Shown: piece after piece, positions 7,100-13,917 of the stretch
Layout: each line of letters opens with the position of its first letter
How positions within the stretch are numbered: position 1 is the first letter of the stretch
DNA from: CAZYPB01 sp964649265
GTDB lineage: Archaea > Micrarchaeota > Micrarchaeia > Burarchaeales > JAKAKT01
Assembly (NCBI GenBank): GCA_964649265.1
Contig: CAZYPB010000017.1
Location: 1-16,793, forward strand
Direction of reading: 5' to 3'
DNA length: 16,793 bases
Notes under the pieces: generated by a model
What the model saw: the letters and a program-made list of their open reading frames with translations, nothing else
Told to the model about the DNA's origin: nothing
Database searches by the model: none
Translations under genes and position numbers: made by a program

Positions 7100-8317
7100 G
7101 TGCTATTGGATACTTTTAACTACTCGCTCGACGGACTTAAGAGGCGAGGCCTGAGAAGTTGGCTTACAATAATAGGCATAGTTATTGGCGTTATTGCAAT
7201 TGTATTGCTCATAGCATTCGGCCAGGCAATAGATGCGGCAATCAGAGAACAACTCGAATTCTTTGGAGATGATACAATAAACATAGCTCCAAGAGGAGGA
7301 TTCCTTGCTTCAAAAGGAGGAATCACTGAGAAAGATCTGGAGGCAATAAAAAGGATAGGGGGGATAAAGGCGGTTTCTCCCATCATACAGGGAACTACAC
7401 AAGCAGAATACAAAGGGGAGATATCCACAATCTTTGTAATGGGGTTCACTCCAGAATTCAATGAGATATATAAATCATCAGAAATAGACGTAGGGAGATC
7501 CTTTGTCGATAATGATAAAAGAGTAGCTGTTATGGGCTACAAAATTGCAAATGAGTTTTGGGGAACGAGCAAGAAAAGGGAAGTTGTCAGACTTGGAGAC
7601 AGAATAGTAATAGCAAACAAATCCTTCCAGGTAATTGGAAACTTGAAGAAAACAGGAGGCGGACTTTCATCAATAACTGAGATTGGCGTATACGTTCCCT
7701 ATGATGATGCAAGAGAGATTCTTCCACTTTTTAGAAATAATGATAAACTCACGAGAATAGATATAAAACTTGAACCAGGAACTGACCAAAAATCAGTGAA
7801 AGCAGAGATACAGAGGAGGATAGATAACCTCCACAGAGTTAAGAATGATGAAGAGAGAGATTATACTGTACAGACAAGCGAGCAGGTTCAGGAGACAATA
7901 GGATCAGTTACCTTACTGCTTACTTTCTTCCTTGGGGGAATAGCAGCAATCTCTCTTCTTGTTGGAAGCATAGGCGTTGCAAACACAATGTTCATGTCTG
8001 TTCTTGAGAGAACAAGAGAGATTGGGGTTCTAAAGGCAATAGGTGCAAGTGATTCAACAATAAGAAACATCTTTTTATTCGAATCTGGCTTGCTTGGTTC
8101 AGTTGGAGGAATAATAGGAGTTTTAATAAGCGCAGTAATCTGCGCAGTAATAGCATTCATTGCTTCATATGCCGGATTCTCTCTCCAACTTATTGTGACT
8201 CCAGAATTAGCAGCATTTGCAATTGCCCTCTCATTTGGGATAGGAATTATAGCAGGTTATTTCCCAGCAAATAATGCATCTAGGCTTCAGGCAGTAGATG
8301 CGCTTAGGTATGAATGA
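7100..8317 (+). CDS. MacB/FtsX-type ABC permease, copy 1
   Basis: 405-residue permease with the MacB layout. A short N-terminal amphipathic segment (DGLKRRGLRSW) is followed by TM1 (~22-42), a large extracytoplasmic MacB-type core domain (~45-260) and three C-terminal helices (~270-293, ~329-356 and ~366-390). The FtsX-domain motif SIGVANTMFMSVLERTREIG with GVLKAIGAS (coupling to the ATPase) lies between TM2 and TM3, and the end is RLQAVDALRYE. The start is GTG at 7100 with GGTG five bases upstream, eleven bases after the ATPase stop. It is clearly paralogous to the next gene, so the two probably form a heterodimeric transporter. No TolC or adaptor gene is nearby, as expected for a single-membrane archaeon. 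Confidence 0.9.
   Translation: MLLDTFNYSLDGLKRRGLRSWLTIIGIVIGVIAIVLLIAFGQAIDAAIREQLEFFGDDTINIAPRGGFLASKGGITEKDLEAIKRIGGIKAVSPIIQGTTQAEYKGEISTIFVMGFTPEFNEIYKSSEIDVGRSFVDNDKRVAVMGYKIANEFWGTSKKREVVRLGDRIVIANKSFQVIGNLKKTGGGLSSITEIGVYVPYDDAREILPLFRNNDKLTRIDIKLEPGTDQKSVKAEIQRRIDNLHRVKNDEERDYTVQTSEQVQETIGSVTLLLTFFLGGIAAISLLVGSIGVANTMFMSVLERTREIGVLKAIGASDSTIRNIFLFESGLLGSVGGIIGVLISAVICAVIAFIASYAGFSLQLIVTPELAAFAIALSFGIGIIAGYFPANNASRLQAVDALRYE
7948..8019 (+). repeat. Conserved nucleotide block shared by the two permease genes (copy 1)
   Basis: This block aligns without gaps to 9195-9266 (offset 1247 bases) with about five mismatches, including an exact 32-base run at the end of the block (ATGTTCATG... 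to ...AACAAGAGA). It encodes the FtsX coupling region. It is coding sequence kept by duplication and function, not a mobile repeat, but could serve as a site for recombination between the paralogues. Confidence 0.75.
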
Positions 8318-8328
8318 TGGTGTAAAAG

Positions 8329-9564
8329 ATGATGCTTACCGATACATTCACATATGCGCTCGATGGGCTTAAGAGAAGGAAACTAAGAAGTTGGCTCACA
8401 ACAATAGGTATCATAATAGCAGTTATGGCAATAGTTCTCCTAGTTTCTCTTGGCCAGGGGATAGAGGTTGCAATAAAAGACCAACTATCCTTCTTTGGAG
8501 ATGACATAATATCCGTTGCCCCTGGAACATCAACCGATATTTTCTCCGCGTTCGTTCCATCCGGAAGCTTAACAGAGAAGGATGTAAAAGCACTTCAGAA
8601 TCTTGGGAATGTCCAAAAGGTTACATACTCCATCGAGGAGCAAGGAACTGTTGAGTTCAAGAGTGAAAGTGCGATATTATATGTAATTGGAATGAACCAG
8701 GAGCTTTTCGAAATATTCGATACATACGAGATAGAAAAAGGAAGGAACATAAAAAACGGCGAACGCGGAGTAGCAATTGTTGGCTATAAATTTGCAAATG
8801 ATTTTTGGGGCACAAGCAAGAAAAGAGAATATGTAAGATTAGGAACAAGAATAGTGATTGAAAATAGGTCATTCACAGTTGTGGGAATATTGAAAAGCCA
8901 GGAAGGAGGGTTAATGTCAACTGCGGATGGTGTGGTTTTCATACCAAATGACGATGCAAGAGACATACTCTCCGTTGCAATTGGAAATGACGAGATACAG
9001 GAGTTACATGTTCAACTTAAGGAAGGAGCTGATCCAAGGATAGCTGAAAAAGAGATAAAAGAGACACTTGACAAACTACACCGAATAAAAAATGAGGACG
9101 AAAGGGATTACCAAGTTATAACAAGCGAGCAGATAATGCAGTACGTTGGTGCAATAACCGGGGTACTAACGCTATTCCTTTTGGGTGCAGCTGGAATCTC
9201 TCTTCTTGTTGGAAGTGTCGGGGTTGCAAACACTATGTTCATGTCTGTTCTTGAGAGAACAAGAGAAATAGGTGTCCTGAAATCCATTGGTGCAACTGAT
9301 GCTGCAATAAGAAACATCTTCCTAATAGAATCAGGTCTAATAGGCATGGTTGGAGGAGTAATAGGAGTTATACTGAGCTACATATTGGAGTTCATCCTGT
9401 CCATAATAGCCGCATATGCCGGGTTCCCCCTTCCACTTGAAATAACACTTGATCTAGTTGCCGGATCAATACTGTTTGCTTTCTTTGTGGGAATATTGTC
9501 AGGTTACTTCCCTGCAAGAAGGGCAGCAAGATTGCAGGCAGTTGACGCACTTAGGTATGAGTAG
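8329..9564 (+). CDS. MacB/FtsX-type ABC permease, copy 2
   Basis: 411-residue paralogue of the preceding permease with the same architecture: TM1 at ~22-43, a large extracytoplasmic domain, then three C-terminal helices. Shared landmarks are FFGDD after TM1, FWGTSKKRE in the core domain, SVGVANTMFMSVLERTREIG in the coupling region and RLQAVDALRYE at the end. The two genes diverge most just after FFGDD (copy 2 has a short extra stretch around TSTDIFSAFVPSG) and in TM3-TM4. The start is the first of two adjacent ATGs (8329, 8332), with GGTG six bases upstream of the first. The stop overlaps the start region of the LarA-like gene. Likely role: the second half of a heterodimeric ABC exporter. Confidence 0.9.
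   Translation: MMLTDTFTYALDGLKRRKLRSWLTTIGIIIAVMAIVLLVSLGQGIEVAIKDQLSFFGDDIISVAPGTSTDIFSAFVPSGSLTEKDVKALQNLGNVQKVTYSIEEQGTVEFKSESAILYVIGMNQELFEIFDTYEIEKGRNIKNGERGVAIVGYKFANDFWGTSKKREYVRLGTRIVIENRSFTVVGILKSQEGGLMSTADGVVFIPNDDARDILSVAIGNDEIQELHVQLKEGADPRIAEKEIKETLDKLHRIKNEDERDYQVITSEQIMQYVGAITGVLTLFLLGAAGISLLVGSVGVANTMFMSVLERTREIGVLKSIGATDAAIRNIFLIESGLIGMVGGVIGVILSYILEFILSIIAAYAGFPLPLEITLDLVAGSILFAFFVGILSGYFPARRAARLQAVDALRYE
9195..9266 (+). repeat. Conserved nucleotide block shared by the two permease genes (copy 2)
   Basis: Partner of the block at 7948-8019; see that entry. The closing exact run ends at the ERTRE codons of the coupling motif. Confidence 0.75.
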
Positions 9565-10945
9565 TGGTATCTTGAAAGCAAAGATAAGTTGCGGTTCAGT
9601 CGAGATCCCTTTATATTTCCCTAGCAACGCTCATGTTGAAATACTGGCACCTCACCCCCCAAACATAGAGAAAGACATTCTCTCTGAATTTCGCAAATCC
9701 CTTTCAGAACCAATAGGTCCTTCCTTAAGTTCGATTTCAGAGAATAAAAAAGCGATATTCTTTGTTCAGGATCAGACGCGCTCAATCAAAGAGAAAGATG
9801 AGCTTGCAGAGGCGATTTTCGAAGAGCTTTCAAAAGCAAAACCATCCGAACTCCACGTGATGATATCAACTGGAACGCACAAACCAAATACGGAGAAAGA
9901 CTTAGCAATAATCAGGATGCTAAAACAGAAGGCAAGTAATCACGGACTTGAGTGCACATTTGAGATTCATGACTCAGAACAAGGCAAGGCTGAATCAGAC
10001 TACACTGATCATGTTTTTATTGGGAAAACAAAATCATGCACTCCAATCTACGCTCACAGGAAACATATGGAAGCAGATTTGATAATCGGGGCAACAAGCA
10101 TGAAGATGCACTATTTTGCAGGTTATTCTAATATGTTGAAATTATTGGCACTACCTGGCCCATCGGGATATGAATCTGTTCGGAAAAACCATGAGCTTAT
10201 TCTGGATCCAAGATCACTTGCGTGCTCTCACCCATTACATTACTCGAATACGGACAACCCAGTTGCAAATGATATGTACGATGCGTACAAACTAATTTCT
10301 AAGCACAAATTAGTAAACGGAGAATTAAAGAAACTCCAAAATTCAAGGCCTGTGTTCATACTGGCTTCAGTATCTGATTCAGAGGATGGAGTAACGGGCA
10401 TTGTTTGGTCCGGAGCAGGTGAAGCAGAAGAGGTAACAAAACAAGGCATAAAAGCAATAGACGAGCACTACACGTTTCACTCAGAACCAGCTGACATTGT
10501 TATACTTGGCGCAGGCCCGCATCCATACGATAGGCATCTTTTCTATGTTCACAATGGGGCAGATACTACTAGAAGAGGGCTTAAGAAAGGAGGAAAGATG
10601 CTCGTTATTGCTGAATGCCCAGAGGGTATTGGGCCTGATGGGGAACAGACAAGAAAGTTTGTTGAGGCAGTTAAAAAACCAAAACAAGAAATACTTGATT
10701 ATGTACGGGATAATTTTCAAGTTGGAATGCAGAAATCTTATAAGATGGGCGAGCTTCTGCACCAGGCATCAGAGCTCTGTTTCTACATATCACCTAATTC
10801 TAAATTAAACAAAAACGAATTAGAGGAGATGCATCTTTTTTCGACAGAGAACCCACAGAAGTGGTTGGATTCAAAGTTAAAAGAAAAACCTGATTCAAAA
10901 GTTCTGGTTATAACAAAGGAAGCAACGCGTGTTGCTCTGGTTTAG
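9557..10945 (+). CDS. larA: LarA-family protein (nickel-pincer lactate racemase superfamily)
   Basis: 462-residue homologue of LarA, which racemises lactate with a nickel-pincer nucleotide cofactor; the superfamily (DUF2088) also includes racemases and epimerases of other 2-hydroxyacids. Recognisable active-site elements: DQTR (Asp72, Arg75), GTHKP (His108), HYFAGYS (His185), Lys195 ten residues later (spacing H174-K184 in Lactobacillus plantarum LarA, where the Lys carries the cofactor), and NH at 211-212 (His200 equivalent). The usual SGG before the Lys is replaced by SNML, so the substrate may differ. The ATG at 9557 overlaps the permease stop (ATGAGTAG) but lacks a clear binding site; a TTG at 9572, giving KAKISCGS at the N terminus, is a credible alternative. 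No larB, larC or larE is in the window. Its TAG overlaps the acylphosphatase stop. Confidence 0.8.
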   Translation: MSSGILKAKISCGSVEIPLYFPSNAHVEILAPHPPNIEKDILSEFRKSLSEPIGPSLSSISENKKAIFFVQDQTRSIKEKDELAEAIFEELSKAKPSELHVMISTGTHKPNTEKDLAIIRMLKQKASNHGLECTFEIHDSEQGKAESDYTDHVFIGKTKSCTPIYAHRKHMEADLIIGATSMKMHYFAGYSNMLKLLALPGPSGYESVRKNHELILDPRSLACSHPLHYSNTDNPVANDMYDAYKLISKHKLVNGELKKLQNSRPVFILASVSDSEDGVTGIVWSGAGEAEEVTKQGIKAIDEHYTFHSEPADIVILGAGPHPYDRHLFYVHNGADTTRRGLKKGGKMLVIAECPEGIGPDGEQTRKFVEAVKKPKQEILDYVRDNFQVGMQKSYKMGELLHQASELCFYISPNSKLNKNELEEMHLFSTENPQKWLDSKLKEKPDSKVLVITKEATRVALV

Positions 10946-11220
10946 GCATCTACTCTAAAATTGCTGAATTCTCCTGTCGGGTTCTCCCATGCAATATCTA
11001 CTCTCTCAACAACTGCACCGGGCGGACCGTGTTTAGACCATCCAAGAAGATAATCAAGGGACTCCTTTTCTCCTTCAGCTATGCATTCGACTTCTCCGGT
11101 AACAAGGTTCTTAACCCAACCGGTTAAGCCAAGGCTACGGGCTTTTTCTATCAAACTTGCTCTGAAGAATACGCCCTGGACAACTCCTATAACAATCATG
11201 TGGATTCTGGCTTTTCCCAT
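10942..11220 (-). CDS. acyP: Acylphosphatase
   Basis: Small cytosolic enzyme that hydrolyses acyl phosphates such as acetyl phosphate or 1,3-bisphosphoglycerate. At 92 residues it is standard length for the single-domain family. The phosphate-binding loop GVVQGVFFRAS includes catalytic Arg20, and GWVKNLVTGEVE includes catalytic Asn38; both are intact. I chose the ATG at 11220, one base after the stop of the upstream deoxyhypusine-synthase-like gene, since it gives the family-typical N terminus GKARIHMIV. An ATG at 11232, overlapping the upstream gene, would add four residues. It is the second gene of a two-gene minus-strand unit. Its TAA overlaps the larA TAG in the four bases TTAG. Confidence 0.93.
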   Translation of the reverse strand: MGKARIHMIVIGVVQGVFFRASLIEKARSLGLTGWVKNLVTGEVECIAEGEKESLDYLLGWSKHGPPGAVVERVDIAWENPTGEFSNFRVDA

Positions 11221-11221
11221 G

Positions 11222-12355
11222 TCACAAACCATAAACCTTTTTGTAATTTTCCTCAGACATTCCTGCTTTAAAACTTTTCATAAGTGGCTCGTTTTTCTTA
11301 AGATTCTCCCTTAATTCATCAACAAGCTCATCCCTTTTACTATAAAGGTTTTTTCTCTTCCTTGGCTTTGTTTTAAGAAGAGCATATTCGCAAAGAAGCG
11401 GGTATGTGATTGATGCACACGAGTAAACAACAACGCTGTTCTTTTTAGGGTCCTTAACTTTACCCCATGACTTTGCTTCCTGCGGTGTTGCTCCAGACAA
11501 ACCGCCCCACTGCGGAGAGTCAGTTGTAAGTTGAATGAAATAGTCATGTCCTCCTTGTTTATCCCATAGTATCTGCCAAAGCGTGGGCTGCGTCTGAAGG
11601 TAGAAGTTCTTTGGTGATCCCCCACCAACTATGACAACCCCGTTTTTCTTTGATTCTCTCACTATTGCTGTTGTCTCAATTATATCCTTTATTGGGTCTA
11701 CTGGGATTTTCTTACCGAAAAGCCAAGGCGTCACAAGATTCATTCCAATGGAGGAATCTCCAGGGGATGATGTATAAATGGGAACATCATATTTCACTGC
11801 ATTAGCCAACATGGATTTCTCAGGATGGGGCGAGTTCTTCAGAACATAATCTCCTATAATGTGGTGGAGCTCTGCTGTCGATATTCTCTCAGGGTATTCC
11901 TTGTCAATAACTGAATTATGTATGCATGCATCAGTTGACATGAGTGTCTCATCGTCCCTTATGTATGTGTCATATATTCTTGCAACTCCGTGCTTGTTCA
12001 GGTCTTCATCATCAACATCAAATTCCCCCTGCCTTACTGGGTAATTGAATGTTCTGTGAAGGTCATGGTAGAGATTTGCCCCAGTTGAAATTATGAAATC
12101 AACTAAACCGTTCTCCATCATTCTGTTTACTGGGCCACTCATACCTATGGGCGTCATCGCCCCAGCCATCGTGAGGCAGATAGTTGAATTGCTTTCAATC
12201 ATCCTTTCGTATAGTTCGGCAGCCTCGCCAAGTCGCCTTGCGTTATAACCAGAGTTTCCGAATACATTCTCTATAAATTTGTCAATTCTTTCGTTTCCCT
12301 TAAGAATCAGAGGTTCGATAATCTTTCCATGCATATATGGGTTTTCCTTTTTCAT
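11222..12355 (-). CDS. dys: Deoxyhypusine synthase family protein
   Basis: 377-residue member of the family that transfers the aminobutyl group of spermidine, using NAD, to the lysine of aIF5A in archaea. Landmarks: ARRLGEAAELYERM (38-52), LTMAGAMTPIGMSG (61-74), FIISTGANLYHDLH (87-100) for NAD binding, VIVGGGSPKNF (241-251) and SWGK with the catalytic Lys at 299, preceded by DSPQWGGLSGAT. The QWGGLSGAT form and the N-terminal ARRLGEAAELYERM resemble bacterial deoxyhypusine-synthase-like proteins, some of which make homospermidine (SpeY), more than canonical archaeal enzymes, so aIF5A modification is likely but not certain. The start ATG at 12355 lies 25 bases from a TATA-like element, so the message is probably leaderless. 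It heads the unit with acylphosphatase. Confidence 0.88.
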   Translation of the reverse strand: MKKENPYMHGKIIEPLILKGNERIDKFIENVFGNSGYNARRLGEAAELYERMIESNSTICLTMAGAMTPIGMSGPVNRMMENGLVDFIISTGANLYHDLHRTFNYPVRQGEFDVDDEDLNKHGVARIYDTYIRDDETLMSTDACIHNSVIDKEYPERISTAELHHIIGDYVLKNSPHPEKSMLANAVKYDVPIYTSSPGDSSIGMNLVTPWLFGKKIPVDPIKDIIETTAIVRESKKNGVVIVGGGSPKNFYLQTQPTLWQILWDKQGGHDYFIQLTTDSPQWGGLSGATPQEAKSWGKVKDPKKNSVVVYSCASITYPLLCEYALLKTKPRKRKNLYSKRDELVDELRENLKKNEPLMKSFKAGMSEENYKKVYGL

Positions 12356-12374
12356 AATTGATTTTTCGAGGCAA

Positions 12375-12386
12375 TATTTATATTAT
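12375..12386. promoter_or_regulatory. Shared TATA element of a divergent promoter (dys / yggS)
   Basis: The 53-base gap between the two divergent ATGs contains one AT-rich core, TATTTATATTAT. Its centre (~12380) lies 25 bases from the minus ATG (12355) and 29 bases from the plus ATG (12409), the distance expected for leaderless archaeal starts in both directions. Read on the minus strand, GAAAAT precedes the box and fits the BRE pattern RNWAAW; on the plus strand the BRE match is weaker. No second TATA box is visible in the gap. Confidence 0.6.
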
Positions 12387-12408
12387 TTTCAATTTTCTAT
12401 AGAGTTAT

Positions 12409-13053
12409 ATGTATGAAAAACAAACCCTGAACAGGGTAACTGAAAAAATTAGATCCTCAGTTCCTCCTGGTTCGCCCGCCCCAAAACTGATTATAATAAC
12501 AAAGAACCAGCATGTTGAAAAAATACTCCCATACTATGAATTGGGGCACAGGGATTTCGGAGAAAATAGGCATAAGGAAGCACTTGAAAAGATCGATCAG
12601 TTACCTAAAGACATCTCATGGCATTTTGTGGGACATCTGCAATCAAACAAAGTAAAACAGGTAGTTGGGAAATTTGTTCTAATCCACTCAGTTGATTCAC
12701 TCAAATTAATGAAGAAGATAAATAGCAGGGCAGAGGACCTTGAGATCAAGCAGAACATATTACTTGAGGTAAATGTAAGTCGCGAGAGTTCTAAATATGG
12801 TTTTTCACCAGATCGTTTAATCGATGCACTCTCTGCCTCAAAGGTACTTGAAAACGTAAATGTAATTGGGCTTATGACCATGGCACCGCTTGGTGCTAAT
12901 GAAAAAGAACTAAGGGAGATATTCAGTTCACTGAAAAGAATGAAAGAAAAAAACAGGCTAAGAGAGCTCTCCATGGGGATGTCGGACGACTATCCTGTTG
13001 CGGTTTCTGAAGGTTCCACAATGGTCCGCATCGGAAGAGCCCTCTTCAGGTAA
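12409..13053 (+). CDS. yggS: YggS/PROSC-family PLP-binding protein (PLP homeostasis)
   Basis: 214-residue member of the family of single-domain PLP-binding TIM-barrel proteins that buffer pyridoxal phosphate and influence amino-acid and vitamin B6 metabolism. Family landmarks: IIITKNQHV with the PLP lysine at Lys32, HRDFGENRHKEALEKI (~48-63), WHFVGHLQSNKVKQ, and the phosphate-binding end LSMGMSDDYPVAV followed by GSTMVRIGRALFR. It is slightly short at the N terminus relative to bacterial YggS (~230). The start ATG is 29 bases from the shared TATA element, so a leaderless message is likely; there is no good ribosome binding site. It ends one base before the stop of the convergent small membrane protein gene. 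Confidence 0.92.
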   Translation: MYEKQTLNRVTEKIRSSVPPGSPAPKLIIITKNQHVEKILPYYELGHRDFGENRHKEALEKIDQLPKDISWHFVGHLQSNKVKQVVGKFVLIHSVDSLKLMKKINSRAEDLEIKQNILLEVNVSRESSKYGFSPDRLIDALSASKVLENVNVIGLMTMAPLGANEKELREIFSSLKRMKEKNRLRELSMGMSDDYPVAVSEGSTMVRIGRALFR

Positions 13054-13054
13054 T

Positions 13055-13282
13055 TCAACCAAATACTGGACTCTTGTACTTCTCTCCTCCTTCCAGTGAC
13101 TTGGCTATCTTGTATGTGTCATAAAGTCCATACAGCCAAACAAGAACTCCTATGAGCACAAAGCTCAATATCCACGAGGCAACAAGGAACACGACTCCTT
13201 TAGCCCATTTTTTAGTCAGATATGCCTGCCCTATTCCTGGGAAAAAGAAGGAAAGTATCATTGCAACCACCATATCTCCCAT
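13055..13282 (-). CDS. Small TM2-domain-like membrane protein
   Basis: 75-residue protein with two hydrophobic segments (~4-22 and ~29-51). The pattern FFFPGIGQAYL ... KGVVFLVASW ... WLYGLYDTYKIAKSL resembles the TM2 domain family: a first helix with a P-G-x-G-Q turn, a second helix, and a conserved D-x-Y/x-x-A end. Function is unknown in general for such proteins in archaea. The start ATG has GGTGAT just upstream (five bases from GGTG to ATG). A TTTAAATA box on the same strand (13320-13313) would start transcription about eight bases before the ATG, leaving a very short leader that carries this site. It is convergent with yggS (one base between the stops) and divergent from the gene at 13342. 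Confidence 0.75.
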   Translation of the reverse strand: MGDMVVAMILSFFFPGIGQAYLTKKWAKGVVFLVASWILSFVLIGVLVWLYGLYDTYKIAKSLEGGEKYKSPVFG

Positions 13283-13312
13283 ATTATCACCAGAATACCT
13301 ATGTCTAGCGGG

Positions 13313-13320
13313 TATTTAAA
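13313..13320. promoter_or_regulatory. Shared TATA element of a second divergent promoter
   Basis: TATTTAAA (TTTAAATA on the minus strand, a perfect match to the archaeal TATA consensus) is the only TATA-like element in the 59-base gap. It is centred 25-26 bases before the plus ATG at 13342 (leaderless) and about 34 bases before the minus ATG at 13282 (short leader with GGTGAT). Confidence 0.6.
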
Positions 13321-13341
13321 CATACTGTCTGAAAAAAATAC

Positions 13342-13917
13342 ATGGATCAAAAAAAGAGCAAGGATATTCAGCCAATACAACAGAGTCAATTCAAAATACT
13401 TCTTATATTAGATAATTACAACGATATATTCTCAGACTTTGACCCAAGGCCTTATTCTGAGAAAGCCCTTTCCGAGGACTTCCTGTCTGAGGTAAAGAGA
13501 AGGCATGTCCCAAAGAAAAAGGGAGGCCTCGAAGTGAGGTTTATGCTTCCGGACAATGAGAGGGACCCCAAGATCGAGGCAATGGCAAAGAGGAGACTCA
13601 AAGCGTATTTTCAACAGGAATCAAAAATATTACGGGAGAGACTTGAAGCAAGAAAGAGAAGGGGATACACATATGTGGTCTCTGGGGCAGCAATCCTCTT
13701 AATAGTAACCTATCTCGTATTTCAATATCCGGATGATTTCTGGATAACTATGGCTGAACTTCTCCTAACTCCATTCGGTTGGTTTGGAATGTGGGAAGGA
13801 TTCGGGAAAGTTGTTGAAAGAGATGAAAACATATCGCAACAATTAGAATTAAGCAGGATGCTTTCAAAAAGTGATTTCGTGTTTATTTCTGAGAGCGAGG
13901 CAACAACTAGTCAATGA
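13342..13917 (+). CDS. Unrecognised membrane-anchored protein
   Basis: I cannot assign a function. The 191-residue protein has a charged N-terminal half with a striking acidic-aromatic stretch, NYNDIFSDFDPRPYSEKAL (25-43), then a basic region (50-60). A long, highly charged helix (78-109, many Arg/Lys/Glu) could be a coiled coil. One clear hydrophobic segment (110-127) follows, and a second, tryptophan-rich hydrophobic stretch (133-152) may be a second helix or re-entrant. The tail is soluble (153-191). No catalytic motif is visible. The topology suggests a cytoplasmic N-terminal domain tethered to the membrane. The start ATG lies ~25 bases from the TATA element shared with the divergent TM2-like gene. 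Its last 11 bases overlap the 3' end of the convergent minus-strand gene. Confidence 0.75.
   Translation: MDQKKSKDIQPIQQSQFKILLILDNYNDIFSDFDPRPYSEKALSEDFLSEVKRRHVPKKKGGLEVRFMLPDNERDPKIEAMAKRRLKAYFQQESKILRERLEARKRRGYTYVVSGAAILLIVTYLVFQYPDDFWITMAELLLTPFGWFGMWEGFGKVVERDENISQQLELSRMLSKSDFVFISESEATTSQ

Noticed and set aside
9458..9556. Upstream extension of the LarA-like gene
   Set aside because: The frame is open back to 9458, but this would overlap the permease by more than 100 bases and add residues unlike the LarA N terminus. The ATG at 9557 or TTG at 9572 fits the family.
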